Shown piece after piece: positions 43,400 through 56,900 of a stretch of 64,000 nt of DNA. The stretch is from positions 10,242,272 to 10,306,271 of the forward strand of contig CM034394.1 of the NCBI GenBank assembly GCA_019925095.2, given 5' to 3'. A program made the position numbers and the translations under genes. Every line of letters begins with the position of its first letter. Within the stretch, counting starts at the first letter, position 1. This DNA comes from Dendrolimus kikuchii (lineage: Eukaryota > Arthropoda > Insecta > Lepidoptera > Lasiocampidae). The notes under the pieces are model-generated. The model did not search any database, was not told the origin of the DNA, and was given only the letters and a program-made list of their open reading frames with translations.

Positions 43400-44189
43400 C
43401 CGCAACCTACTTATAAATATGATTATTTTATTCTACATGAAAAAATATATAAAAGTTGTTTGTCAGTGCTTTAATATACAATAGAGAATAGCATATCTTC
43501 TTTACATTAGTAATTTTATAAAACAAGTCGCTTTTCGCGATTGTCTGTATCTGTGTGTATATCCGCTAACTCCTAAACCACGCAACGGATTTTGAAGCCG
43601 TTTTTACCAACAGTTAGATATTTTTTCAACCGAGGTTTATATGTATATACATACTAGCCTTTGCGCGGTACTTCACTCGTGATATATAAAATACCCAATT
43701 AAGTTTGTATGTAACTAAAATATAGGTACTTTCTATCCCTAGGCTTTAAGCCGCGGCCGCAAATAACTCTTATAAAACTGGAGGATGATCTGTTGAATAG
43801 TGACTATCTGATCACAAATTAGCCATACCTTATCAACATGCATTCAACGGAGTATGGGAAAGAAGTCACAGGAAAGATTATCTAAGAGGAATAAATGACA
43901 ATTTGCCCAACATTCCAATGGACAAAAGTGACTAGAGTCTAGACCATTTGCAAATGCTCTCATTATTCTACCTGAGGATGACAGCAAATCAGACTGCGTA
44001 ATAAATTGTTGTTAACTATTATTTCTTTCATTTATCACTTCTTTATTCTGGAATGTAACACGTAAAGCGGGAGCTAGTGAGGTAGCCTGATTTTTGCCGG
44101 AGTCTTAGCACTACGGCTTTACGACTATAATTGGTGTGATTATTTAGTTACTTTACACATATAGCAATCATTGTTAAAACATGATTTAT
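43400..44189. other. AT-rich spacer with repeat relics
   Basis: At 43525-43680 there is a relic with 'ctaaaccacgcaacggattt' and 'actagcctttgcgcggtact', wording I associate with dispersed lepidopteran repeats. Nothing else was recognised. Confidence 0.4.
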
Positions 44190-44323
44190 GGCCGGTTCCT
44201 ATATTTTACTTTCATTCACTTGCTCTACCTCGGTTGAATATTGAAATTACTTGTATGAAGCTCAAGTCAAATTTTAACCGGTACTAAATGTAATGAACGG
44301 TCGGTAAGTTATAGGAACCGGGC
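44190..44323. mobile_element. MITE of the GGCCGGTT family
   Basis: The left end reads GCCGGTTCCTATATTTTACT; the right end, read on the other strand, is GCCCGGTTCCTATAACTTAC. The interior 'attacttgtatgaagct' and 'caaattttaaccggt' match the pair at 1944-2150. Confidence 0.8.
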
Positions 44324-44642
44324 TTTAATCTAAATTTCGACATTATTACACAATTAAATTGAGGTTTTTAACCAACCATTTCATCGTCAGAAAACTGCTT
44401 TGAGAGTACTAGGTACTCTCATGGTTAATGTTGTGGTATCAGAGAATTGTGGCGATAGACAGATTTAGAACATCCTATTTCTCTCCCCTTGGCTACGCCG
44501 TGGGTCAAACCCTACGAATTAGCTCTATTTTACTTACTAACAGAAAAACAAATAGCTTTTTTTATATATAAACTTTTAATGAAAAATTACCTAACTGATA
44601 GTGAAAACCGCTTAAAAATCCGTTGCATGGTTTATAAGGATC

Positions 44643-44949
44643 TGTGCAGGAACGGAGAAAGAATACAATTTCCTGCGGCCGGGCGGCCTGTCGTAAGAGG
44701 CGACAAAACAACCCACAGCCAGGTGGTAGGGCATTTGCCCGATTGGATGGCTACCACCCGTGGTCTGGAGTATGCCGCCATAACAACCTTGAGTTGTGTT
44801 CCGGCATTAGTGACCAGGTTCCAGTCTCGCTAAAGAGAGCAGCAGCGCATTTGTAGCACTTTTGGTGTTACAAATGTCCATAGGCGATGGTAACCGCTTT
44901 CCATCAAGTGGGTTGTCTGCCTGTCTGCTGAACTCCTGCAATAAAAAAA
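44643..44949 (+). repeat. SINE-like repeat, family S, copy 3 (longest)
   Basis: Best-preserved copy. It starts 'gcaggaacggagaaagaata', continues with 'cggcctgtcgtaagaggcga', then follows the common body to 'ctgctgaactcctgcaataa' and an A-rich tail. No A or B box of a tRNA promoter is evident. Confidence 0.88.
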
Positions 44950-46650
44950 GGAGTTGGCTGTTATAGGTACAGACGGATGCGGAAAGTGACTTTGTTTTAT
45001 ACTCATTTAAAGAAGATACTTACCTCCTTCATTTTTGGTATTCGGCTTTCAATGACTAGTGGTTCTATCCCCTGGACTATTATCGAGAATCTGTAATAGG
45101 AAAGGAGATGGAGACTTTTGAGTCAAACACATGTAATGAGTTGAGATACTGCTTCAAAAAGCATTATATTTTTCTATTATCAAACTCTAATCGAAGACAT
45201 CAGCCCTAAGTTCTATGTAGAAGACGAGAAATGAAGGTGTATGAATTTCAACAATTAATAATACGAAGAAACCTACACCAACCACACAATTAATTCATTT
45301 AATACACAACAATTATAAAATATAGCAACTTAATAACAATAAACTTTAAAATCACTCTCATCTTTTTACAACCTGTGGGCCCAAGCATGTATGAAAGAGT
45401 ATCCGTATCTTTTAAACAAAATATAAAATTAAGAATTATTTCTTATATTGCACCTTTTTAATAAAAAAGCTGCAAATAAAATTAATACCGACTGAGCATT
45501 CGTCGGGCGTTTGTCGAAGGGTTCACGGCAGGTATGTCCGTATGGCGCGATCGGTCCTTCATAATTTGAAAAAAGAGCCATTTATTAAACTAGAGCCCTT
45601 AGTAATTATTGGGACTCCATTCTGTATATTCGCCATCGCTACCTGCCAGCAATTTGCCATTCGGCCCTTTGTCTGGCAGTGTGGCGCCCTAAAGGGTTCT
45701 AATTTTAAATGCACCGTGTAACTATTCCGGCCATTATAAAATAAATTTCTCTTTCGCGGTGGTTAGTTCGCTGGACGCAATATGGCGCGCTTTTTTTGTC
45801 TCGTCGCAGCCAAAGGGTGAGCAATTAACTCGACACAAATTGGTTCTATTCCATTTTTGCGGTCGAACAATGAAATTAAATATTACTTACTACTAGTAAG
45901 CTTTTGTATGTCAAATGGAAATAAATCCCCACAATTATTAGTGTAGATAGAGATGTGCAGATCCTCAGCCGAGATCATAATTCCAGCCTTGAATATTTAC
46001 CTCTTTATTCATAATAGCTACTAAAGGTTTTTAGGCTCATAAAAAAAGTGTGTGTTCAGTTGACACGCAGTAGAAGTGAAACTTCAGAGAATATACTCAA
46101 AGATAATTTTTCTCTAACTTTTTATTAATATAGGTATAAATATAATTCCTTTAGCGTACATCCGTCAACTTATTATAATTCAAATAAACTTCTTCAATGT
46201 TTCACTGTTTTAGTCTAAAAAATATTATTATCAATTTTATTTCGGTCCAAGTTGAGCTTCCGTTTAATCATTGGTCTTATTGACTCTCTAATCTGTGCTG
46301 CACAATGTAAAACTCGTATCTCATGCTCTCGCAGTCTTAGTCCTATGGATTTATGTGTTTATCTCTTATTAGTGTCGCTTTTTCTTTTCATCGAGTTTCA
46401 TATTACAATTGTTCTAAAGAAGTTTCACTTCAAAACTTCAACAAAGTGAAATTCAGAACGTAACGAAACGTTTATGAACAACATATTTTTAACAAATTTA
46501 ACCAAGCTTATAAACCGAATGCATCTATTATGAATAAGGCATTTATGTAAAACTTCTAAAATCAATTGGAGACCTTAGAATAATTTTGACACAACAGAAA
46601 TACCTACTAGTAAGTTAGTCTGGTAATTATAACGTTAAATATAATACGAT
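44950..46650. other. Non-coding stretch with moderately GC-rich, low-repeat blocks
   Basis: Between about 45480 and 45860 the sequence is less AT-rich and free of recognised repeats ('tcgccatcgctacctgccag', 'gttcgctggacgcaatatgg'). No frame is convincing. It has the look of conserved regulatory DNA, but conservation cannot be judged from one sequence. Confidence 0.4.
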
Positions 46651-46711
46651 CATTTTTTATAGTTCTTTCATATTACTATTTATAGTAATATGAAAGAATT
46701 ATAAAAAAATG
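46651..46711. repeat. Near-perfect 28-bp-stem hairpin
   Basis: Left arm 46651-46678 pairs with 46683-46711 across a 4-nt spacer; the arms start CATTTTTTATAGTTCTTTCA. The stem is very AT-rich and nearly gap-free. It may be a small MITE remnant or simple palindrome. A miRNA precursor is possible but the loop is shorter than usual. Confidence 0.6.
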
Positions 46712-48520
46712 TTAGCCTCTATAACTCTGTATTTAGCCAATCGGTAAAATGGGCTTGTATAAAAATGATTAATAATATGGCCATTAGTTGTCGGTGTAGT
46801 ATAAAATTACACGTTACTACCCATCGAGCTAGTGTGGGCAAACAGTGGCGCGGCGTCCATCTCCACAGTTTGTCCGCAAACAGGGATCAAATGAATATAG
46901 ACAACCGTGTTTGCTAGCACGGATTGCATTACAACAACAAATACTCACTTTTGCTTTATTTATTGGAAACGTATGTATCAATCCACTCCGAGATCGCCCC
47001 AGCGGCTAATGCGATACAGTCGTCATGGCGACCATGCAGGCCCCTACCTACATGGCGAACACACGAGAGACCATAAAAAAACAGAAAAAAGAGAAATAGA
47101 AAAGTTGGCCGACGTCACCCCGGTTCCTGTCGGCTCAAACGTCCGAGAGTTCCCTCCTTTCAAACATAATTTATGGTTTCGGGGAAATAAACATAAAAAA
47201 TAGAAAAGGAAAAACGACAGCACGCACGATAAAAAAGCTCGTCGTAAAAGTGCGAGTTGTCCGGGGAGGGGGTACTCTCTCCCGCCCCGGCGCGGTGCCC
47301 AGGGCGGCAACCCTTCCGCTGCCCGCCTCCGCCCTCCTCATACTCACTGCCGCCGCACTAAAGGGTTAGCCCGGCTAACCCCTACCCGCCGTGTGCCATA
47401 TAATACAAGCACAATCACATATGTATGAACACGTAAACATAACTACACAAACACTGATTTTAGTTTTAGGTAAACTCTAGATCAAGTATGATTTATGTTT
47501 TAAATAAATATATATTGACAAATTGTATAAACTATTATCTTATGGTTTATAGTAAACTATACATGTATGAAATAAAAATTTATAATATTAGCCCATAAAT
47601 GTCCCACTGCTGGGCTCGGGCCTCCCATTATCTCGATGTGCAGGTTGCATTACGATATCTTCCTTCAACGTTGTCAGCACGTGGTTATTATGACAAATTC
47701 ATTTATTTGCAGGACATATGAAGATATAAGAAAAGTAAGATTGAGATAATTAAAACGTAGTGTTTTAATTAACCCACCCGTGATCACAGAAACCAAAGTG
47801 TGTCTTCCGTGATTACGGCTATTCAAAAATGGCCGAAACGTCAAATTAAAAATCAAATAAAGTGATGTGCTTTTTAAGATTTCAGATATTAATAATTAGG
47901 TAGGTACATACATAGTACATGTTTCGCCTGATGAAGGCACACAAATTACATTTTTTTTAATGTCATCATTCATGAACATATATTTTTTAAAGCATTTTTT
48001 CAAAGAGGTACTGTAATGTTCTTCTTAATTACACAGAGTATTTTTAGAAATACAAATATGTTGTTCAGTAATAATAAGTCCAATCAGCTGAGAACTGTAT
48101 CCCCATAGTTGTCAATGCATGGTTCATATATAGCTATCGGTGCTGATATTTTGCTGGAGGTTTCGTAACGAGATTTTAATGTTAATATATGTAATGCGAT
48201 GGTGTGGTAGGCGCGGTGCGTTGCCCTTGCGATCTGAGCCACCCTTTGCGACCACTGGCGACGGATGAGGGCGACCAGTGCTGGCCGGCGTCCATCCGTC
48301 TCGGTTCCCGCCGATCGCCTCCCTTGGCGTCCTGCATCCCCCGCACCCTTCGCGCACTAAACGACACAAAAATACGAGTTAAGGACGGGTTGGAGTGAAA
48401 CGTTGTTTTCATATCAAATGAAGCCATTGTTGATATAAAACCGAACTTTTAACTTGTATCAGTTTGTTTTAAAAAACTAAGCTTTATTATATGCATTCTA
48501 AGATTTTTTCTACTACATAA
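46712..48520. other. Non-coding stretch with GC-rich blocks and a LINE relic
   Basis: GC-rich blocks lie at 46845-47160, 47215-47395 and 48200-48360. A LINE 3' relic at 47590-47640 ('cccactgctgggctcgggcc') and a fragment like the Penelope 3' end at about 47778-47845 ('tcttccgtgattacggct', 'ggccgaaacgtc') are present. Short frames in the GC-rich blocks lack splice context and domain likeness, so none is called. Confidence 0.45.
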
Positions 48521-48529
48521 CTTATAAGT

Positions 48530-48815
48530 AAGCTAGGATTTACCGATTCCCGGGATAAAAGATATCACACATTTTATTACATTTAATTTTCTATCGATTA
48601 TTAAAAAAGTCATACTGGAATTCCATTTTTTTTATTTCGCCATTTTAAACCATTCCTAGAAAAATTCTCGCTTGATTCCCAGGATAAAAAGTAGCGCAGG
48701 ATTTAAGTCTAGAAATTAGCTGTAGATCAACTAAAACGGCATCGAAATCGGCCAAGTAGATTTTACGTGAATCCTGAACATACAGACAAAGAGATAAGAA
48801 ATCTAAAAGAAGATT
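48530..48815. repeat. CCCGCGGG dispersed repeat, copy 4 (partial)
   Basis: Shares 'attcccgggataaaa', 'tcacacattttattacat', 'aaatcggcc', 'attttacgtgaatcc' and 'agaaatctaaa' with the copies at 4990-5621 and 7664-8198. Confidence 0.65.
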
Positions 48816-51800
48816 TAAATGCATGTTAAAATGAAATGTATTCACAGGTTTTTAACTAATTAGTTGTAATATGATTTAAACTGTCGAATACTTGTATATT
48901 TAGTTAAATTGTTAAAACCTAACACAATGAAAAATTATCCACTGTCTAATGAGTTAAAATGACGTAATTAATGTCCTAACATTTACTCCATTCAATATAA
49001 ATAAGAAAAAAAATGATCCTTACGATTATAGTGGTGTTGGCAGTTGTAAGATAGTTTATACTTCATTTCTAACCTCCATAACCCACTGTTCCGCCGGCAT
49101 TCAACTGCTTTTTGGCAATCTTATTTATTTACGATATATGTTGGCTCTGTGAAGGAAAACCCGCTCTATGATAATTTCCTGTGCGAATAATAACATGTGA
49201 TATTTTTTTAAAGATATTGGGCAGTTCTAAGGTCATTGCGTATTTTGCCACTAGGTTTTTTCAAATAAGTAGGATATGTAGGAAAATCAATTATTATTTT
49301 TATATTATTATTAAATTATAAACAAAAAATAATATAATTAATAATAAGGAAACATAATATTAACATAAAAATCTTGTATTTGATAAAGTTATTGCGTATT
49401 TTTTTCTTTCTTTACTTTAAATGGACCTAATGTAGTTAGTAATACTACAGTAAAACTGTAACACGTACTATCTAATTTTTTTTATCAACCTTTTAATATC
49501 TTTGCGGAATAATGGGTTGCTCTTACAAATGTATTGTTCCCTATTTCACCATCTTCTAGATTATATATTATCTGAGATGAAAAGTAACCTAAGACCTAAA
49601 CCTAAGTAAGTGTTTTATTAAGATTTATTCAGTCGTAAAAGAGTAACAAACAAACAGATTTTGTTCGCTTTTATATTTTAGACTGGATGTTTTTTGAGTT
49701 ATTGTAAAGTTCAGAATAAACATGAAACCAAATCTACACATACATATAAGAAGAACAATATAAGCAAGGGCAACTAACTATACCTGGAGTGTATAAATAA
49801 ACTGAAAACATTTATATAAAAAACAAAAGCACGGATGAAAATCAGTTTATTTTTAGCTTCACGTAACGAAATGGCAAAAACAAAACCCTTATAATTCCAT
49901 CATGTTCACTCGTCTATGTCTGTCTATATAAGTGTGTACCTATGGTACGACCATTTTATTTCGAAAAGCGTTGCTTCAGTATTGATTGGGTGTTGATGAA
50001 AGCTAGAATTTCTTTTCATACCGCTTCTCGGTGGTGGAAGCGGAAAAAACTGAATTTTTGGTTTTCTTTAAATTATAATAATCTACTACCTACCTACTAT
50101 AGTAGGAGATGGTGATTATAACTAAAATAAATCAACTGGTTGGTCTTCATACGTATTTATACTTCACGAATATGTAAATTATACTTTGTAATTGTATTGA
50201 TGTAGGTAGTTGGTGCTGATAACTTATCACCGTAGCTTGAACGTAAAGACATTAGACCCCTGTCAGTGGCTCCTGGTGTAAGTTTTTGTCGTCGGAGGGC
50301 TGATATTAATAACGGTCGCTTTTATGCGCAAGGCTCATGTTTCCAGGGGCACTACACTTATTTAAATTCCCGTTTTTGTAACAAATTTACATTAGATTCC
50401 AAGTTATCCAAGGTATTAAGGTACAGGGGTAGACGACATTGTCCCTGCTTGTGTTGTAAATAGGGGGTCACACAAAAACCGTTGAGCCCTTACTGGACCC
50501 ATAACGTCCAGCCGCTCGGCCATGATGACGGTGAAAAAGCGCGGTCCTGTCCGTTTTTACTTTTTTTCTATTCTTTTGATGTCCGCTCGGTACCGGTTAA
50601 CAATTCGCAATGTTTTTTTGTTGATCCAGTGAATACCAGTAACCAGTGTACTGTATGGTTGAAATTTCCTAAAAAATGTAAAATTACGAGGGGACGATTA
50701 TAGACACATGCGCGAGCGCGTCAAATCTTCAGCCGGCGTGCGCGTTCGCAGTTCAGGGACGCATTATGGCTTTTTTAAATTATACGTAGTACGTGGGGAG
50801 AGCGTTTTTTAAAAATAAAAATTCACTTTTTAAGTGAAAAACATGTCCCCGCAGTCGAGTCCAATTGTTGCATGTCGGATGAGCACGAGTTTGATTTTAT
50901 GTCTCGAAGGGATTTTTTTAGTGTGGTGTGTGCCACGCGGTAAGTGGAAGCAGCGGCACCCCGCCCGGGTGTGTTGCGATTACGATGTGATAGATAGGGA
51001 ATTTCGTGTAGACACGCGTCTTCACGCACGAACTCTTTACTTCAGCTACTGCATCTCAGGTGTCTGTAAAACAAATCGCCTCAAGCAAGGCTTCGTTGAC
51101 AAAACTAGCAGACAATGTTTGCACCCATATTTACTCAAGTGTCTAATGTTTCGAAATAAGAATTCTAAGCAAAATAATGTATGTAGGGTATATTTTGGTT
51201 AAATGCATGTCTGCAAGTCGTATTTACAAATACATAGACGAATCCAGTTAAAAATCCATCATATATAAGAAATAGGTTCAACAATAAAAAGCACACAAGT
51301 AAATGGAGCCGCGAAGGGCGACAGTGAAAGAGGTGAACAAGTCACAACTACTTTTTACTCCCTCAGAAGGGAGGCCAGCCCTCCCCCACACACACTCGCG
51401 CGACCGGTCTCCAGAGATGAAAGTTTTGTGGGGTTAACGGAACTAACACATACGCGCGTGTGAGACAACAAACGGCCTACTACTTGCCTAACTCTAACTT
51501 TAATTGTGTCTTTTCAATCGATACTTCGGTAACCGAACACATCTTTCATTTAAGCTTGGTTACTGGTTCGGAGGATCATTGTTCCCTGACACAGATAGGC
51601 ATGATATTAATTAAATTTATTATATTAATGGAAGTAGAAATAAGACGATATAGGAGCAAGATAAATTAAATGGCAGCTTCCGTTAAGAGTAAAAAAGTTT
51701 TAGTTTCTTGTTGCTGAAATCTAGTTAATAGAAGGTCAACGGATTTTTGTTCCAGTGCTTTAAAAAGACTGGCACACCGAGTTCATGGAAATACAAAAAC

Positions 51801-52610
51801 TAGGCTCCATAACCGATAGAGTAGTAGGTAATTTTCAATATTTTCTATTGTCTATCTGAGATCGGGCCCAGAGTCGTCCGTTGTATGTTACGTACCATAA
51901 TACATGCGTATATATAATAACTTGATAAGCTTAGCACTAAATGTAATTTGTGTTTTTCTGTTGATATGTATTTTTCTTTAATCGACGACTGACGGATATA
52001 TTAAAATTTCGAATTAAATGAAAAAAATGGAGGTCTAAAATGTAAGCGATAATGTATAACGATTGTCATATTAATAAAATTTATTTAAACAACATATTTT
52101 TAAATGATATATAAAATTGTTTATTAATAATAAAAGGTGCATGTGTGTTAGTTGTTAAGTATACGTGTATGGTCCCGTGCGTCCGGCTAACCGATGTAAT
52201 AAAGGTCGCATCATGAAGTCCCTTCCTACACCACGCGGATAAATTCATCCCTATTCGTTACTTTGCTTTGCATAATCAATAGCACCAGCCACGATTGTCC
52301 ACAGATGCTTGACGGGTGAAGTAAATAAAGAAACAGTACATTTAAATAAAAAAACATATTTTAAAATATCGTTATGTATGACGTTTTGTTTGGCTAGGGG
52401 CAGTTAATTTTTTTCAATACTACGTGTGGTCATAGTTGGCGATTGAAAAAAAATGCTTAATTAATTTTTCAGCGAAATATATCTTCGGGTGAGAATTTAC
52501 TAAGTAGATATAAAGTTTTGGGATGATACCCATCTATATGCTAAAATATATTACGTGAAGGTACTAACGTACGGTCAGTGTCTTGCTGCCTACTTCAGTA
52601 ACTGAAGACC
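48816..52610. other. Non-coding stretch, partly GC-rich
   Basis: AT-rich to about 50.2 kb, then mixed composition from 50.25 to 51.45 kb with blocks such as 'cgtccagccgctcggccatg' (about 50507) and 'ccgcccgggtgtgttgcgat' (about 50960). A SINE relic lies at about 51830-51905. Frames of up to 122 codons occur at 50834-51202, but none shows a recognisable domain or good splice sites. Confidence 0.4.
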
Positions 52611-52619
52611 AATGCAGAG

Positions 52620-53931
52620 TATACCTAGTCTTGCCATAAATATTGTAACAAAGAAATTTTTTTTTATTGCAAATAACATTTATAAGTTTTACAGTGTGTT
52701 AGTTTAACACATAAATATAAGACAATTTAAAATATAAAAAGCTTATTCGAAGTGGTATCCATTGGCTGCAATACAGTCTTTTAAACGTTGAGGCCAGTTA
52801 TCAATAGAAGCACGCACTCTTTCCATGGGAAAATTCTTCACTGCCAATCGTATGGATTGTTTTATGGACTCCAAATTATCATGGCGTTTAGAGCAAACCA
52901 TACTCTCTAAAACTGACCATAAATCATAATCCAGCGGATTAAGTTCGGGACTAGACGACGGCCAGTCTTCAGCTTCTGATGAAGTCCGAAACGTTCGTTT
53001 CCAGCTAAGACTGCGTGGACCGAGCTTTATGACCCGGCGCCGAGTCTTGCTGGAAGGACCATTCTTGGTTATTGAACATGGTGTTGTTAAGGGGCTTACC
53101 TACCTTCTCAAGAATGGTATCTTGATACACTTGTGCCGATGTTTTGATACCTTTTTCACAAAAATATGGCTCAGTCACTCCTTCATAGCTAACACCCCAC
53201 CAAACCATCACTGAAGACGGATAATGCCCACGTTGCACTCTGTCGATTAATTGAGAAGCTTCCTTAGAACTTTGAGCATAAATACGGTCATTTTGTTTGT
53301 TGAAATGTTGTTCAATTGTAAAAAATTTCTTATCCGTAAACAATATTTTTCTGTGCCCTCCCATTGCGTACCGCTTCAGTAGTTGTTTCGATTTTACCAC
53401 CCTATTCTTTTTTAAATTATGAGTTAAGAAATAACCAGTGCGTCTCTAATAGGATGCAAGTCCTAACTCATCTTTTAAAATACACGACATGGTTCTAGGT
53501 GGTATCTTCATCTCCCGAGATAAAATGTTTTGCTTTCGGACAGAATTTCTTCGAATTCTTTCCCTTACTGCTTTGACCACCTTTTTCGTACGGACACTAC
53601 GTGGACGGCCAGATCTTTTTCTGTTACAAACAGAGGAGGTCTCATTGTACCTATTAATAGCCCGGTACACAAACATTTGACTAATACCAAGCGTATGGAG
53701 AGTTTTAAAAATTGCATTTGGCTCCATACCTACTTTGTGTAATGCAATCACAGCGATTCGGGTCTCTTTATTGCCCCACTCCATTTTAATATCGCAAAAT
53801 GTTGTACAATGTATTGGCGTCAAAATGAGAGAACACAATGAACAATCATATAAAAATGACAGATTCCAAATTCAAATGTAATATTTTGTTTCTTTTTAAT
53901 TGTAACAGTATTTATGGCCAGACTAAGTATA
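52620..53931 (-). mobile_element. Tc1/mariner transposon (family M3)
   Basis: The left end reads TATACCTAGTCTTGCCATAA from 52620. On the other strand the right end reads TATACTTAGTCTGGCCATAA from 53931, so both inverted repeats are present. The minus strand encodes a transposase in two main frames. Length (about 1.3 kb) is typical. It stands alone in a repeat-poor region. Confidence 0.88.
52740..53785 (-). pseudogene. Tc1/mariner transposase, frameshifted (family M3)
   Basis: The N-terminal part, 53785-53446, starts MEWGNKETRIAVIALHKVG and has two helix-turn-helix units with an NRKRSGRPRSVRT GRPR-type linker. The catalytic part, from 53400, has LFTDKKFFTIEQHFNKQNDR (first acidic motif, usual form TDEK), VMVWWGVSYEGVTEPYF and WSFQQDSAPGHKARSTQSWL (second Asp). 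The third motif region near 52940 is disrupted. The two frames overlap poorly near 53440, so a frameshift is present. It is inactive as read. Confidence 0.82.
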
Positions 53932-56900
53932 TATATATTTTTTCCAGAAAGTGGGAGAGTTTTAACAGGATAGCAACCGAATTCACACCAGTGACGTTAC
54001 GTGGAAAGGTGTATGCAATTGAGATTTCGTGATAATAATCTTTATCATTATAAGCAATTATTTTATGGAATTGTTTATTTATAATCTGTTGTTTTGAAAG
54101 TTTCCCTTTCATTTATTCAAGAAAGATACAGTCTTTGTACCTGCTAAGGACACGGTTAAACAATATAAAAAGTTAAACACTTCTCGGAATAAGCGATCGG
54201 GTCTGTTGATATATGTGCAAAATTATCAACGCATTAAAATTCAATCGAATCCGTTTTGCATTTTGTTGTTTTCAACTCTCATCAATATTTGAAGTCGGAG
54301 GATCGGCTGGTGTTGACAAGGATTGAATACCACTTATTCGGCAGGTATTGTATATATTTACACATTTGATGTATTATGGTATTAGATGTTATGGACATTT
54401 GTATAAGTAATTATTTTATATTTCTTTAAAGGCAAGTAATAAGAATCTCCTATTTTTCTTATTGTGCTTTTTGTTTCTTAGTTGACATTATATAGGTACC
54501 TACTATTTAATACAGAATGAATGGCTAATAAAATGTAATTAGTTAAATGTATAAAACCTTTCTAGTTAACCATTACTTAAAAGTGCTTGTATGATTTTGC
54601 AATGGTGAGTAACAAAATAATTTTAAATGAATGTTAAAAGAATTTCAAAAAGTAACCAGTCATACACAATACAATGTAACGATTTTGTATTCCTCCAAAA
54701 ATACGGAAATCATCAGGCGGAATATTTAGTTTTGTCATCGATTACGCAAACTGTTTCAAGGGTGCGTTGCTCTAGAGTATTGTAAAAAATATTGAGAGCG
54801 TATATAAAAACTGATGCAGCTGTCGGGCGGCACACATGCGAATTGTAGCGTATGCTGTCTATGCCGAAAGGGCGTAAAGCGTAGGGGACAAGACGGATGT
54901 TGGGCCGTTTTTGAAGTGGGATGCGAATCCAAGTTCACATAACGCAACCCTCGCGCACATATCGTGTCCTAGCGGGAAGGGTTCTGCGCTCAATCCGTGC
55001 CCCAGGAAGGGTTCGCACGGACGCCCGCCGACGCGCAAGCGCACGCGAACTTGCAAAAAACTCAAACAATGCACACAACATAGCTGTTTTTGTTGTTAAT
55101 ACAGTAGATTGTTCGTAAATTTCCTTTCTTTTCAAAAAAATGTAATATCATCAACTCGTTCACGCCCGGTCTTTCAAAGGGAGCTTTTTGAAGAGGGAGC
55201 TGAAAAATTGTTAAAAACTGGTAAAAAGTGGGTCAGAAAGGGGTGCTTTTGAAACTAGTAATCACTGCTTAGAGTTTATCGATTGCCGTTATTGTACAAA
55301 AAATCCTTTTTAGACTTTTTTAGATATCGCCACTTTTGTATTTCGTTCTAGTATTGTTGGTCTGCACAAAATTATAAGTAAGCGATTTTATAGTTGGGAC
55401 TTGTCTATACTAGGGACTAGTCTAAAACTGTAGGTAGATATTCTAGATTTCTTAAATATTCACTGTAAAGGGTTCTTTTAATTGATATTGAATCTTATGA
55501 GATATATCTAAGATTTATATATCATTTGCATGTTTTAGTTCTTGATTCACTTTTTGGATTGGACCAAATCCAAAAAATATTAATTTTCATATCGATTTTG
55601 TGATTTCCATAGGAAATTGCATCATAACAATGATTTCCTCGCAGCCGGACGTTCATTGACCAAACTAAGCTAATTAGCTTTAAAACTAAACTAAAGATGA
55701 AACGTAGTGACCAAGTTAATCTGTAATATTTTGAATTGTATCGTTTGATATCATTTTGTAGACTTTCTTTATTTAAATAAAGTATCGAATTGAGTTAGAA
55801 TTTATGTAATTATGTTTTGTGAATATTTAAGGGCTTGAAATATCTAGTTGATGTAAATTTACCTATTTTATGTAAGTACCTATAGCTGATAGATATTTCT
55901 AACAGTAAAATAAATAAATATTTCATTGCAACAACTTTTAACGTAACATATAAATAATTAAGCGGTCGTGTCTATAGATATCTATGTATTTAGTTCGGAG
56001 TATTATTAATACAATCAACTATTATTAAACTACCTTGCTTCCCTCTAACATGATAAAGAATGAAATCTCAATCATTTATAAATTAGTTTCGCGGACAGCA
56101 ATGTTGTTCATCCCTTTATCAGTTTTACAATCAGCTATAAAGGGGTGCACAGTAATTGTTACTATAGTAAGTTGTTTTTTTTTCACTTTTTTCATGTCGT
56201 CAGTGTGCGGTTTATGTCCAAATTTTGTGGTAGCTTTAATAGACATAACGAATTAGAAAAAAATGGCAAATTGTGTATCGTGCCACTATCGTTGCAAAGG
56301 GTTTTGTAGACATGAAGAATATTCACAGTTTTTATCATTTGGCTACCGAACCCAGTAGATGCCTATATTTTTTTATTACTGGACTACAACAGCTAGGCTG
56401 GCGGTACTAGTAATGGATAGTGGTTTCCTTCGTGTATAGACATTTGTAACATTCCAGGTGCTACCAACGTGCTGCTGGCCTCGAAGAAATTTAATGAAAC
56501 CTTTTTTAAAACCTTACATGGTAGTGCTGAGGGAAAACTTCTTTTGCTTATTCCAAATATCTAAGGAGCGCAAGACAACCTTTCTTAAAAACGTTTAATG
56601 GAAATTTTCTCATACTTGTACAAATTTTATCGAAAGTACCTTGATTGTTTTGAGAATTATCGAACCCATAATTCAAAACCTGTATTGTATTGGAATGTAT
56701 TATTTTATCGATTAATTATATGGCAGCCATTTTTAAGTATTTTTGCGATTTTACTACACTCTGTGTACTAACCATGATTTAAATCTCTAGTACTGCCGCA
56801 ACATAATAAATATCGTATATTACATTTAAATGAGATTATTTTTATTTTAAATAAATAAATTTATTGTAATAAACATATTAAATAATAAATATACTAAATA

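Larger units (their letters stand above)
40430..43400 (-). pseudogene. Patch of decayed coding-like sequence of unknown origin
   Basis: This 3 kb has balanced base composition unlike its AT-rich surroundings. It carries several protein-like but broken frames, mostly clearer on the minus strand: 40683-40456 (ending VVTDHKGLLIKLPAF), 41234-41043, 42339-42076 (MFSQLKSYFLNATFTELSEA then SPGDTYPRITYACLWYKDLF) and 43008-42772. A plus-strand frame at 42912-43379 (155 codons) overlaps the last. None matches a family I can name, and frame quality on the two strands is similar in places, so even orientation is uncertain. A MITE at 42559-42773 interrupts it. It could be a decayed transposon, an old viral insertion or a pseudogene; the sequence does not decide. 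Confidence 0.3.

Noticed and set aside
46907..47203. 98-codon plus-strand frame in a GC-rich block
   Set aside because: Unusual Lys/Arg/His-rich composition, no domain and no splice context. Better explained as non-coding, GC-rich DNA with few stops.
50834..51202. 122-codon plus-strand frame
   Set aside because: No recognisable domain, no convincing start context, and an antisense frame is equally open at one end. Left uncalled.
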